DNA of 33,804 nt from Sphingomonas mali NBRC 15500 (lineage in GTDB: Bacteria; Pseudomonadota; Alphaproteobacteria; Sphingomonadales; Sphingomonadaceae): contig NZ_BCYX01000040.1 of NCBI RefSeq assembly GCF_001598415.1, forward strand, positions 1 to 33,804. Reading direction: 5' to 3'. This document shows, piece after piece, positions 23,563 to 31,679 of this stretch. Below the pieces are notes generated by a model. The model was not told the origin of the DNA. It saw nothing but the letters and a program-made list of their open reading frames with translations, and did not search any database. The stretch's first letter is position 1, and each line of letters opens with the position of its first letter. The translations under genes and the position numbers were made by a program.

Positions 23563-24795
23563 TCAGAGCAGCAGCCCGGCGGCCTCCTGAATATCAAGCC
23601 AGTCGGCCCACCACTGCATCATCCGGCGCCGCGGCCCGATCCATTCGGCGGCATTATAGGCACCCCGGACCTCGTCCTCCTCGACGTGGGCCAGCTGACG
23701 TTCGATCCAGTCGGAATCCCATCGCCGCACCGCTTCGCCGCTTTCGTCGAAACGGGTTTCCTCGTTCAGCACCGTGGACGCCAGTCCGCGAAAACCGTGA
23801 ACCGTCGCCGTCCCCTTATATCCCAGGCGATACAGGCAATCGAGCATCCGGTTCTCGGAGATGACGCCCTTCTTCGTGCCCGGCACCGGGAACAGCCACG
23901 GACTGTTCCCTGACAATTCGAGGATGCGGGGAAGCAGGGCCACCGCCTGCCGCGACAGCGGTACGATGTGCTCGTTCGACATCTTCATGCGTTCCGGGGG
24001 TATGCGCCACTGCGGGGTGGAACCGCCGATACCTTCAAGCTCCGCCTTGAGCGCGAACCGCGTCTCTTGGGTTCGGACCATCGTCAACATGGTCCAGCGC
24101 AAGGCGAGATGGGTCAGCTCATGGCCCTGATCCTTGGCCAGGCGCGAGAAGAACAAGGGCATGCCCGATGCCGTGACGCGTGCGCGGTGTTTCTTCTTCC
24201 TGGGTTTGGGCTGCGCCTCGGCGATCCCGGCACTCGGATCGATCTTCGCCTTGCCCTCGGCCATCGCGTAACGAAACACGCATCCGCAGTGCGCACGAAT
24301 GCGCCGCGCGAATTCGATCGCGCCACGATCTTCGACGATCTTGAGGGCAGCCCGGAGCGTCGGTCCGTCGACCTCGGTGATGGGAAGATGGCCAATTTGC
24401 GGAAAGACGTCCGCCTCGAACCGACCGACGACCAGTTCGGCATAGCGCCCCGACCAGTGCAGCTTCGCGTTGGCGAGCCATGCGCGAGCGAGAATCTCGA
24501 ACGTGTCCTGTGCTACCGCCCGGGCCCGCTCTTCCTCGGCGATCGCGACCGCGCGGGGATCGAGACCTTGCTCCAGCTGTGCTTTCGCGTTGTCGCGCCA
24601 AGCACGGGCATCAGCGAGACCAACATTCGGATATTTCCCGCCAACCAGCGTCTTCTGCTTGTCGTCGAACCGATAGGCCAATCGCCACAGTTTCGACCCG
24701 CTCGGCTTCACCAGCAGGTGCAAGCCACCCGAATCGGCCTTCTTATACTCCTTCTCACCCGGCTTGAGCGCGCGGATCGCGGTATCGGTCAGCAT
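23563..24795 (-). CDS. int: P4-type tyrosine integrase
   Basis: The 410-residue integrase has the DUF4102 arm-binding N-terminus (MLTDTAIRALKPGEKEYKKA, then GGLHLLVKPSGSKLWRLAYR), a core-binding middle and a catalytic domain. Catalytic parts seen: the first arginine in TMVRTQETR, H333 and R336 in HGFRG, H370 in RQLAHVE, and the nucleophile Y380 in VRGAYN, followed by the usual RRRMMQWWADWL. The ATG at 24795 fits the family start; an in-frame TTG at 24846 would add 17 untypical residues. It lies 171 bp from the 3' end of tRNA-Gln with its 5' end toward the tRNA, the normal layout after insertion into a tRNA gene. All key residues are present, so it is probably active. Confidence 0.93.
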   Translation of the reverse strand: MLTDTAIRALKPGEKEYKKADSGGLHLLVKPSGSKLWRLAYRFDDKQKTLVGGKYPNVGLADARAWRDNAKAQLEQGLDPRAVAIAEEERARAVAQDTFEILARAWLANAKLHWSGRYAELVVGRFEADVFPQIGHLPITEVDGPTLRAALKIVEDRGAIEFARRIRAHCGCVFRYAMAEGKAKIDPSAGIAEAQPKPRKKKHRARVTASGMPLFFSRLAKDQGHELTHLALRWTMLTMVRTQETRFALKAELEGIGGSTPQWRIPPERMKMSNEHIVPLSRQAVALLPRILELSGNSPWLFPVPGTKKGVISENRMLDCLYRLGYKGTATVHGFRGLASTVLNEETRFDESGEAVRRWDSDWIERQLAHVEEDEVRGAYNAAEWIGPRRRMMQWWADWLDIQEAAGLLL

Positions 24796-24966
24796 GTTGG
24801 TCTCAATACCACGCGGCGAGCCCGAGACCAACAAAAAGACCAACAAAATTCTGAGCTGCCCTGGGTCGAGCTAGCACTCGCTGAGACGCAGTTTCACAGT
24901 TTTGTATGCAAATTCAGCAACTTATAATCTCGCCGAGACAAGCTGGCACAAGCTGAAACGTGTGGC

Positions 24967-24991
24967 TGGCTGGGGCGGCAGGATTCGAACC
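24967..24991. other. Predicted island attachment site in the 3' end of tRNA-Gln
   Basis: P4-type integrases commonly recombine within the T-arm and acceptor part of a tRNA gene. The integrase next door points to this end of tRNA-Gln. No second copy of this segment was found elsewhere in the window, so the other junction must lie to the left of position 1 if the model is right. Confidence 0.4.
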
Positions 24992-25041
24992 TGCGAATGG
25001 CGGCACCAAAAGCCGCTGCCTTACCACTTGGCGACGCCCCA
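24967..25041 (-). tRNA. tRNA-Gln (anticodon UUG)
   Basis: The minus strand folds as a full cloverleaf: acceptor TGGGGCG pairing with CGCCCCA, anticodon stem GCGGC/GCCGC around the loop TTTTGGT with anticodon TTG, and T-arm GCAGG-TTCGAAT-CCTGC. CCA is encoded at 24967-24969. Its 3' end faces the integrase, so it is the likely insertion target of the island. Confidence 0.95.
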
Positions 25042-25070
25042 ATATTCCCCGCCGACATGTCCCGGCGGGA

Positions 25071-25094
25071 GCGCGCGCTTATAACGGCGCGCGC
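25071..25094 (-). terminator. GC-rich hairpin after ilvE
   Basis: Arms GCGCGCGC (25071-25078) and GCGCGCGC (25087-25094) enclose an 8-nt loop, between the ilvE stop and tRNA-Gln. There is no T-tract, so a terminator role is only possible. Confidence 0.35.
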
Positions 25095-25120
25095 GATCCT
25101 GCAAAGCCCTGAAAAAGCCC

Positions 25121-26212
25121 TTATGCGATCCGGTCGAGCCAGCTGTAGGGATCGGGCGCCGCACCGGTCTGGATCGCGACCAGCGATTCGCGCAACGACA
25201 TGGTGAGCTGGCCCGGGCCGCCCGACCCGATGGTGAAGTCACCCGAGCTCGCCTTGACCTGACCGATCGGCGTGACCACCGCCGCGGTGCCGCAGGCGAA
25301 GGCCTCGACCAGCCGCCCGCTCGCCGCATCGGCGCGCCATTGGTCGAGCGCATATTTCTCTTCGCGGACGGTGATGCCGCGGTCCCGCGCCAACGTAATT
25401 AGCGAATCGCGCGTGATACCCGCCAGGATCGTGTCGCTGAGCGGCGGCGTCGCGAGCGATCCGTCGTCGAACACGAAGAACACGTTCATCCCGCCCAGTT
25501 CCTCGACATAGCGGCGTTCGACCGCATCGAGGAACACGACCTGGTCGCAGCCCAGCTTGATGGCCTCGGCTTGCGCGATCAGGCTGGCGGCGTAATTGCC
25601 GCCGCACTTGGCCGCGCCGGTGCCACCGGGGGCCGCGCGTGTGTACGTCTCCGACGCCCAGATCGACACCGCGGGCGCGCCGCCCTTGAAATAGGCGCCG
25701 ACCGACGAGGCGATCACCATATAGATATAGTCGGACGACGGCTTGACCCCGAGGAACGTCTCACTGGCGATCATGAACGGGCGCAGATAGAGCGACCCGC
25801 CCTCGCTGGTCGGAATCCAGTCGCGCTCCGCGCTGACCAGCGCGCGGCACGATTCGACGAACAGTTCCTCGGGCAATAACGGCATTGCCAGCCGCTCGGC
25901 CGATTTGCGGAAGCGGCGGGCATTCGCCTCGGGGCGGAACATGGTGATGCCGCCGTCCGCGCCACGATAGGCCTTGAGCCCTTCGAAAATCTCCTGCGCG
26001 TAATGCAGCACGGCGCAGGCAGGATCGACCGTCAGCGGCTGGCGCGGCGCGATGGCGAGATCGTGCCAGCCTTTCTCGTCGTTATAATGCGCGATCGCCA
26101 TGTGATCGGTGAACACGCGGCCGAAGCCCGGATTGACGAGTTTTTCGGCGCGGACCTCATTGGGGGTGGGCGACGCGGTGGCGTTGAGCGGAAAATGCGC
26201 GGCGATATTCAT
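25121..26212 (-). CDS. ilvE: Branched-chain amino acid aminotransferase
   Basis: This 363-residue class IV PLP enzyme transfers the amino group between glutamate and the keto acids of leucine, isoleucine and valine, in the cytoplasm. The chain is the longer IlvE type, with VLHYAQEIFEGLKAYRG, the RPEANARRFRKSAERL substrate region, the GTGAAKCGGNYAASL motif carrying the PLP lysine K202, and EELGGMNVFFVF. The C-terminal motif ACGTAAVVTPIG is also present. Length and motifs are complete. The start is ATG at 26212, 60 bp from the divergent marR-like gene, whose product may act on the shared promoter region. It is the first core gene to the right of the island. Confidence 0.95.
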   Translation of the reverse strand: MNIAAHFPLNATASPTPNEVRAEKLVNPGFGRVFTDHMAIAHYNDEKGWHDLAIAPRQPLTVDPACAVLHYAQEIFEGLKAYRGADGGITMFRPEANARRFRKSAERLAMPLLPEELFVESCRALVSAERDWIPTSEGGSLYLRPFMIASETFLGVKPSSDYIYMVIASSVGAYFKGGAPAVSIWASETYTRAAPGGTGAAKCGGNYAASLIAQAEAIKLGCDQVVFLDAVERRYVEELGGMNVFFVFDDGSLATPPLSDTILAGITRDSLITLARDRGITVREEKYALDQWRADAASGRLVEAFACGTAAVVTPIGQVKASSGDFTIGSGGPGQLTMSLRESLVAIQTGAAPDPYSWLDRIA

Positions 26213-26272
26213 GACAATCGGCCATAGCGCGACAAATCGCGCGCGTCCAAGGCTTGCCGTAGATTAATCCCG

Positions 26273-26806
26273 GTGGCAAAACCGGTCAACATGACTGCCC
26301 CAACACCAGCCGCTTCGGCCCAATTCCTCCGCGAATCCGAAATTCGCCGAGGATCCGAAATGCTCTTTTTCGCGTACAGCCGCCTGACCCGGGCGGTTGA
26401 CCAGAATCTGGGCGAGCGCGGAATCGGCCGCGCGCACCATCGCGCGCTCTATTTCATCGGCCGCCATCCCGATATTTCGGTCAGCGAATTGCTGTCGATC
26501 CTGGGCGTTACCAAGCAATCGCTGGGACGCGTGCTGACGGAACTCGAGGAGCGCCAGCTGGTCGAAACACGGATCGGCGATCGTGACCGCCGCCAGCGAC
26601 TGTTGCGGCTGACCGACTCGGGCTACGACCTTGACGGCGAGTTGTTCAACCATGCGCGCGACATCATCGCGCGCGCCTATAGCGCGGCGGGGCAACAAGC
26701 GGTGACGGGCTTTTGGGCAGTGCTCGAGGGGCTGATTCCCCCGGCGGAGCGCGATCGGGTACATATCTGGCGCGAGAATTCGGTGCCGCCGGGACAGCGG
26801 CGCTAA
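26273..26806 (+). CDS. MarR family transcriptional regulator
   Basis: The 177-residue product has the MarR winged helix: IGRAHHRALYFIGRHPDISV, then SELLSILGVTKQSLGRVL as recognition helices, and the wing RIGDRDRRQRLLRLT. Helices at both ends would form the dimer interface. The GTG at 26273 is the furthest start; an ATG at 26291 gives a 171-residue protein and is equally plausible. It is divergent from ilvE and convergent with proC (16 bp between stops). The ligand and regulon are unknown; control of ilvE or of itself from the 60-bp shared region is likely. Confidence 0.88.
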   Translation: MAKPVNMTAPTPAASAQFLRESEIRRGSEMLFFAYSRLTRAVDQNLGERGIGRAHHRALYFIGRHPDISVSELLSILGVTKQSLGRVLTELEERQLVETRIGDRDRRQRLLRLTDSGYDLDGELFNHARDIIARAYSAAGQQAVTGFWAVLEGLIPPAERDRVHIWRENSVPPGQRR

Positions 26807-26822
26807 TCAAAAATCCGCCGAA

Positions 26823-27635
26823 TCAGCGCTTGGCGGCGGCGGCCATCTCTCGGCCGCGGCGTTCGGCGGCCTGAAGCGTCTCGGTCATCAGCCGGACCAG
26901 CGCATCGTCGCGATCGAGCACATTCAGTCCCTGCCGCGTCGAGCCGCCTGGGCTGGCGACGCGGTCGGCGAGTGTCGCCGGGGTCACATCCGAACCCGAC
27001 GCCATCGATGCCGCGCCATCGACCGTCGCCAGCGCCAACCGCGCGGCCTGGTCGGCGGGAACGCCCAGCGCTTCGCCGGCCTTCGCCAGCGCATCGATGA
27101 AGCGGAACAGGAACGCCGGGCCGCATCCTTCGAGCGTGCCGACCGCCCCGAACATCGCTTCATCCGCGGTCCATTCGACGAGCCCGAGCGGCGCCATCAA
27201 CGCCGCTGCCGCGTCCCTGGCGGATTGCGGCGCGCCGTCGGCATAAAGCGCGACCACGCCCTTGCCGAGCGCGACGGGCAGGTTCGGCATCGCGCGAATG
27301 ATCGCGGGGCCGGGAAAGCGCCCAGCCAGCGTCGCTTCCTCGACCCCCGCGAGAATCGAGATCAATATCGGCGCCTGACGGATACGCTCGCCATAGGCAG
27401 CGACGATCTCGTCCAGTTGTTGCGGCTTCATCGCCAGCATCACCGCATCAGGCGGCGGCCCATCGGGCAAAGAGCGCGCCTGGCGCACGCCATCGGACAG
27501 ATCGCGGTCGTGGCGATTGACCACATCGACCGCGTCGCCACGCACCACGCCGCTCTCTATCCAGCGCGACAGCATTGCGCCGCCTATATTGCCGCAGCCG
27601 ATCAGCCACAGCCGACGAGGAACCGCGGCCGTCAT
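26823..27635 (-). CDS. proC: Pyrroline-5-carboxylate reductase
   Basis: The 270-residue enzyme makes the last step of proline synthesis, reducing pyrroline-5-carboxylate with NAD(P)H. Visible are the Rossmann motif LWLIGCGNIGGAML, the MKPQQL segment, RAMPNLPVALGKGVVAL, and the C-terminal signature with GSDVTPATLADRVASPGGST, which lines the active site and dimer interface. The ATG at 27635 lies 2 bp after the stop of the YbjN-like gene, so translation is probably coupled. Length is normal for the family. Confidence 0.93.
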   Translation of the reverse strand: MTAAVPRRLWLIGCGNIGGAMLSRWIESGVVRGDAVDVVNRHDRDLSDGVRQARSLPDGPPPDAVMLAMKPQQLDEIVAAYGERIRQAPILISILAGVEEATLAGRFPGPAIIRAMPNLPVALGKGVVALYADGAPQSARDAAAALMAPLGLVEWTADEAMFGAVGTLEGCGPAFLFRFIDALAKAGEALGVPADQAARLALATVDGAASMASGSDVTPATLADRVASPGGSTRQGLNVLDRDDALVRLMTETLQAAERRGREMAAAAKR

Positions 27636-27637
27636 GC

Positions 27638-28141
27638 TCACGCCTCGCCCTGCGTCTCCGTCAGCGACGCGGCCAGCGCCTCCTTCGGGGTCTTGCCGCC
27701 CCACAGGACGAACTGGAACACGGGGTAGAAGCGCTCGCATTCATCGATCGCCGATTCGATCAGCAATTCGGCGCCTTCCAGGGTCAGCGTTCCACCATCG
27801 GTGCCGTCGATCATCGCGGCGTGGCGATACAGGACGATCCCGCTCGACGACCACAATTCGAAATGGCCGATCCACAATTGCTCGTTGATCAGCCCGATCG
27901 CCTCGTAGATCGCGACGCGGCGATCGTCGGGCACGCGGATGTCCGGGAAAGCGAGGAATTGCAGCACGCAATCCTCCTCTCGCCACAGCGCGCGCAGCTC
28001 ATATTCGGTCCAACTGCCCTTGACCGTCGCGACGACTTCATCGTCGTGGCGCTGATGCTCCCAGCCATGCGCGGCATAATAGCTTTCGATCATGTCGATC
28101 GGCGCCGCGTCCTCGCGCTGGAAATCGCTCTCATCGAGCAT
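27638..28141 (-). CDS. YbjN domain-containing protein
   Basis: The 167-residue protein has the YbjN/type III secretion chaperone-like alpha-beta fold: IDMIESYYAAHGWEHQRHDD, then VLQFLAFPDIRVPDDRRVAI, YEAIGLINEQLWIGHFELW and GIVLYRHAAMI. In alphaproteobacteria this gene is regularly placed before proC and near ubiK, but its biochemical function is not settled; YbjN of E. coli affects motility and stress responses when altered. It is read in the same direction as proC and ends 2 bp before its start. Confidence 0.88.
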   Translation of the reverse strand: MLDESDFQREDAAPIDMIESYYAAHGWEHQRHDDEVVATVKGSWTEYELRALWREEDCVLQFLAFPDIRVPDDRRVAIYEAIGLINEQLWIGHFELWSSSGIVLYRHAAMIDGTDGGTLTLEGAELLIESAIDECERFYPVFQFVLWGGKTPKEALAASLTETQGEA

Positions 28142-28229
28142 CGTGGGTCTCGCTGGTCATCTCATGCGAATCTGCCCGTTGCGGCCGAGACGCGCAACGG
28201 GATCGTGGAGAAAGCTGTGGAAAATCGGT

Positions 28230-28505
28230 TCAGGCCTTTGTGGATTTCGGCTTGGCCGCGGGCGCTGCCTTGCCTTCCAACGCGTCGAGTCGCGCCTTGA
28301 GCGCCTCGGCCTCGTCGCGCGCCGCCGCCGCCATCGCCTTCACTGCCTCGAACTCGTCACGGCTCACGAAATCGAGCCCGCCGATCCATTCCCTGGCGCG
28401 CTCCCGCGTCGCGGCTTCGGCCTCGCGGCCCATTCCCGCCAACGTGCCGGCGGCACCGTTCACGAACTTGACGAGGTCGTCGAACATCCGGTTCTCGGAT
28501 TGCAT
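28230..28505 (-). CDS. ubiK: Ubiquinone biosynthesis accessory factor UbiK (BMFP family)
   Basis: The 91-residue protein has the amphipathic N-terminal part MFDDLVKFVNGAAGTLAGMG, then a segment with DFVSRDEFEAVKAM and the coiled coil RDEAEALKARLDALEG, ending in an alanine/lysine-rich tail. This matches UbiK/BMFP proteins, trimeric coiled-coil helpers of the ubiquinone biosynthetic complex that associate with lipids. It lies 88 bp before the YbjN-like gene and 22 bp after tspO on the same strand. Confidence 0.85.
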   Translation of the reverse strand: MQSENRMFDDLVKFVNGAAGTLAGMGREAEAATRERAREWIGGLDFVSRDEFEAVKAMAAAARDEAEALKARLDALEGKAAPAAKPKSTKA

Positions 28506-28527
28506 GTCTGGTATCCCGTAATCTTGA

Positions 28528-29079
28528 TCAAAAACTCATCTGGGCGCTCGGCGACGACGGTACAAGCGTCGATGCATTTGGGTTGAGCTTCCCGATCTCC
28601 CAATTGAGCACGCCGGCGAAGCACAACCAGACCAGATATGGCGCCATCAGCCACGCCGCCGCGCTGCGAATTCGACCGAATACCAAGGTCGTTGCCAGCG
28701 CCGCGACGAAGATCGCGATCAGCAGGATCAGCGCAGAAGACACCTGGTGCATGCCGAAGAACAATGGCGACCAGGCAAGATTGAGCAGCAGCTGAAGCAC
28801 GAACAAGGCAATACCGAGGCCTCGCAACCGCGATCCGCGCGCATTGATGATCATCGCCAGCGCCAGCCCCATCAGGATGTAGAGAGCGCTCCAGGCGACC
28901 GGAAAAACCCAATCGGGCGGCGTGATTCCGGGGCGGACGAGCGCGGCATACCAGCGGTTCTCTGCTCCGGCGGGTGCGATCCGGCTCGAGCCGAAGCCGA
29001 GCAACAGGATCAGCGGCACCGTCACTACCGCCCAGCGCAGAAACGCCCCGCGCAATTGTTCCTTGGTCGCGATTTCCAT
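28528..29079 (-). CDS. tspO: TspO/MBR family membrane protein
   Basis: The 183-residue protein has five membrane segments and the TspO signature: NRWYAALVRPGITPPDWVFP, then VAWSALYILMGLAL, and LNLAWSPLFFGMHQ. Tryptophan-rich loops bind tetrapyrroles and sterol-like ligands in the family; in alphaproteobacteria TspO tunes pigment genes in response to oxygen. The ATG at 29079 is chosen because GAGGA lies 6 nt before it, whereas the TTG at 29085 abuts that sequence. It is read in the same direction as ubiK, 22 bp away. Confidence 0.92.
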   Translation of the reverse strand: MEIATKEQLRGAFLRWAVVTVPLILLLGFGSSRIAPAGAENRWYAALVRPGITPPDWVFPVAWSALYILMGLALAMIINARGSRLRGLGIALFVLQLLLNLAWSPLFFGMHQVSSALILLIAIFVAALATTLVFGRIRSAAAWLMAPYLVWLCFAGVLNWEIGKLNPNASTLVPSSPSAQMSF

Positions 29080-29194
29080 CAGCAATCCTCTTGCGCGCTC
29101 GACGCGCGCGTTCGCTCAGTGTTGCCGCGATGCAGCATGATGACAAGCGGTGACCTGCATTCCGGGTAGGACCACCGTCTTGGAAATGGACGGC

Positions 29195-29932
29195 CTAATC
29201 GGGCCGATATGCCAGGATCACGAATTCAACATTTCCCTCCGGACCGGTGATCGGGCTCTGGACGACATCCTCGACCGTCCAGCCGCTCGCGGTCAGCCAC
29301 GCCGCGACCTCGTCGCAAACCCGTCGATGGACGGCGGGATCACGCACCACGCCACCCTTCCCTACTTCCTCGCGCCCGGCTTCGAACTGCGGCTTGATCA
29401 GCGCCGCCAGCCGCGCGCCCGGTTTCGCGAAGCGCAGCGGCACCTCCAGCACTTTGGCCAGGCCGATGAAGCTGGCGTCGCACACGATCAGGTCGACCGG
29501 CTCGGGGATATGCGCCTCGGTCAGGATGCGCGCGCTGGTCTGTTCGTGAACGATGACGCGGTCGTCCTGCCTGAGTTTCCAGGCAAGCTGGTTGGTGCCG
29601 CTATCGACGGCGTAGACCCGCGCCGCGCCCTTCGACAGCAATACGTCGGTGAATCCGCCGGTCGACGAACCGACATCGATCGCGACCGCGCGCGCCACGT
29701 CCCAACCGGCATGGTCGAGCGCGTGCGCCAGCTTGATCCCGCCGCGCGATACCCAAGGGTGATCGCGTCCCTTGACCTCGATTGGGGCATCATCGGCGAG
29801 CATCTGCCCCGGCTTGTCGATTCGCTTGTCGCCGGTGAAGGCGAGGCCTGCCATGATCAATGCCTGCGCGCGCGTGCGGCTCTCCGCGAGCCCGCGGTCG
29901 GTGATGAGTTGGTCGGCGCGAAGCTTTGCCAT
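29195..29932 (-). CDS. tlyA: TlyA family rRNA methyltransferase
   Basis: The 245-residue protein has an N-terminal S4 RNA-binding domain (RADQLITDRGLAESRTRAQA, LIMAGLAF) and an FtsJ-like methyltransferase domain with PWVSRGGIKLAHALDHAG, the SAM-binding motif AIDVGSSTGGFTDVLL and the LIVCDASFIGL strand. TlyA enzymes add 2'-O-methyl groups to rRNA cytidines and are often annotated as hemolysins. The ATG at 29932 is directly preceded by GGGGGAAGG, which is rather close for a Shine-Dalgarno sequence. It is divergent from the hydrolase gene across 179 bp that contain a bulged inverted repeat (TTCCCA at 29995 and TGGGAA at 30029). Confidence 0.9.
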   Translation of the reverse strand: MAKLRADQLITDRGLAESRTRAQALIMAGLAFTGDKRIDKPGQMLADDAPIEVKGRDHPWVSRGGIKLAHALDHAGWDVARAVAIDVGSSTGGFTDVLLSKGAARVYAVDSGTNQLAWKLRQDDRVIVHEQTSARILTEAHIPEPVDLIVCDASFIGLAKVLEVPLRFAKPGARLAALIKPQFEAGREEVGKGGVVRDPAVHRRVCDEVAAWLTASGWTVEDVVQSPITGPEGNVEFVILAYRPD

Positions 29933-30111
29933 CCTTCCCCCATGACCGCGATTTCCGTCTGTCGCAATCCGACGGCATTTGGGCGCAAGGCATATTCCCA
30001 TCAATGAACTAGGAATTAGATTGATCGTTGGGAAGGAGGCGAGGAAACAGCGCGGTCGTCCCCCTAGAGCGCCCACGCCGTCTTCTTCCCACCCTCTCAC
30101 GGAGAGAAACG

Positions 30112-30783
30112 ATGGGACAGTTCACGCATCCCGACGGCACGCTTCCGACTATTCTTACCGTCCCCGGACTGGGCGGGTCCGGCCCCTCACATTGGCAAAG
30201 CCTGTGGGAGACCGCGCGTCCCGACACGCACCGCATCGAACTTGGCATGTGGGACCAGCCGCACCGTAACGCCTGGGTGACCAAGATCGACCAGGCGGTG
30301 CGCGCGGCCAAGGCCCCCGTCATCTTCGCCGCGCATTCGCTCGGCTGCCTCGCCGTCGCCTGGTGGGCCGAAATGAGTCCGCAGCCTTATGGCTGGCCGG
30401 TCGCCGGCGCGTTGCTCGTTGCCCCCGCCGATCCCGACCGACCCGACACCGCTCTGGAACTCAAGGGTTTCGCCCCCACACCGCGCAAGGCGCTCCCCTT
30501 CCCGTCGATCCTCGTGGCGTCGACCGACGATCCCTGGATCGACATCGGCCGCGCGCGCGGCATGGCCTCGTTCTGGGGCAGTCATTTCGTCGACGCCGGG
30601 CCGCAAGGGCATCTTAACGCCGCCAGCGGAATCGGCTGGTGGGAGGAAGGGCGTCGCCTGCTCGACCGCGTGATCGCCGCGTCCGCCGACCGCTCGGGTC
30701 ATCCGTTGCGCCCGGGTGAAGCAAAGTCGATCCTGGCGATCAACGCCACCGACGCCGCGCAGGAATATTATCTGCACAAATGA
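30112..30783 (+). CDS. RBBP9/YdeN-type alpha/beta hydrolase
   Basis: The 223-residue protein is a small serine hydrolase. It opens with TVPGLGGSGPSHWQSLWE, the oxyanion-hole and W-x-x-x-W region of the RBBP9 family. The nucleophile is S76 in AAHSLGCLA, the acid is D139 or D140 in ASTDDPW, and the histidine is H167 in PQGHLNAASG. No signal peptide is seen, so it is cytoplasmic. The ATG at 30112 has GGAGAG upstream; longer frames before it lack a signal. Natural substrate unknown. A GC-rich hairpin follows the stop. Confidence 0.9.
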   Translation: MGQFTHPDGTLPTILTVPGLGGSGPSHWQSLWETARPDTHRIELGMWDQPHRNAWVTKIDQAVRAAKAPVIFAAHSLGCLAVAWWAEMSPQPYGWPVAGALLVAPADPDRPDTALELKGFAPTPRKALPFPSILVASTDDPWIDIGRARGMASFWGSHFVDAGPQGHLNAASGIGWWEEGRRLLDRVIAASADRSGHPLRPGEAKSILAINATDAAQEYYLHK

Positions 30784-30790
30784 CCCATTT

Positions 30791-30813
30791 CCCCGCGCTT
30801 ATCGGGCGCGGGG
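30791..30813 (+). terminator. Hairpin after the hydrolase gene
   Basis: Arms CCCCGCGC (30791-30798) and GCGCGGGG (30806-30813) enclose a 7-nt loop, 7 bp after the stop codon. No T-tract follows, so termination may be partial. Confidence 0.5.
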
Positions 30814-31123
30814 GCGATGCCGATCGTTGGGACGGGCGCCGCCTGCCGGCGCTCGTTTGCTCATGCCAAACCGTCAGATGGGCCTGTCCGCGCATCGATT
30901 GCCGCGCAGGGCTTTAACTTGTTGGCAACCACAATAAGTCCGATCTGATCTATATTTATTGACGCCGAATCATTGACTTCTGGCACGCCAAACGTTTCAA
31001 TATAAACGTGAGTCGTATCCACGACCGCCGGTAAATTCCTTGTAAACCTTATTGTATCCGCAGGATTTATTCGGCGGATTACTGTCGCGCATGCCCAGAA
31101 CTATTCCATAGCGAGGGAACAAC
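30814..31123 (+). promoter_or_regulatory. AT-rich leader of the phosphoesterase pair with an inverted repeat
   Basis: No gene is supported in this 310-bp stretch. It becomes clearly AT-rich after 30910, as expected for a promoter. TTGACT at 30973-30978 and TATAAA at 31001-31006 resemble promoter boxes, but the spacing is longer than usual. The inverted repeat ACGTTT-CAATAT-AAACGT (30992-31009) overlaps the second box and would suit an operator. Confidence 0.4.
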
Positions 31124-31627
31124 ATGTCTTCTATTACAAGCAACACGCTTCAGATCGTCGACGACTCCCGAACACTGATCGGTGTAACCTATATTTCCGG
31201 CTCGGCCGTGGTCACGTCGGGCGAGAGCTACATCGACTCTGCCGCGATCGGCGTCAGCGGGAACGTCTGGACGATCACTTTCGCCGCCGACCGCAAGGGT
31301 TCGAGCGATGTCGCGACGTCGTTCAACAACGCCAGCGGCGGGACTGCCTATGTGTATGCCGCCTCAGGCGGCGGCGGCACGCCGGAAAAGTTGAACTTCT
31401 ATTTCACGCTCGAGCTGACCTTCTCCACGGCACAGGGCAATGCAACCGTTTCGCTCAACACTGGTCAGGGCCATTTCGCGCTCAGCAACAATTGGTGGCT
31501 CGGCGGATCGATCGTGACCAGCAGCGTGCCTTGTCTCACGATCCCTGTCGGCAGCGCGGCCACGCTGGAGCTGCCGCTGTCGGGATCGACCAGCAGCTTC
31601 ACGTTCGGACCGGGCACGATCGCCTGA
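31124..31627 (+). CDS. Stand-alone paralogue of the N-terminal domain of the next gene's phosphoesterase
   Basis: The 167-residue, Ser/Thr/Gly-rich, probably all-beta protein aligns along its whole length with residues 1-170 of the phosphoesterase encoded next. Shared stretches include ITFAADRK against ITFVCDRK, AASGGGGTPEKLNF against AASGGGGLPKELNF, and the identical NNWWLGGSIV. There is no signal peptide and no catalytic motif. The ATG at 31124 has GAGGGAAC upstream. It ends 52 bp before the phosphoesterase on the same strand, so the two are probably co-transcribed. It may pair with the N-terminal domain of the enzyme or compete with it for a ligand; neither is shown by the sequence. Confidence 0.75.
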   Translation: MSSITSNTLQIVDDSRTLIGVTYISGSAVVTSGESYIDSAAIGVSGNVWTITFAADRKGSSDVATSFNNASGGTAYVYAASGGGGTPEKLNFYFTLELTFSTAQGNATVSLNTGQGHFALSNNWWLGGSIVTSSVPCLTIPVGSAATLELPLSGSTSSFTFGPGTIA

Positions 31628-31679
31628 ATCGGCGCGCGCCGCCGCTCGAACAGCTCCCCATCCAGGCAAAGGAATTCGT

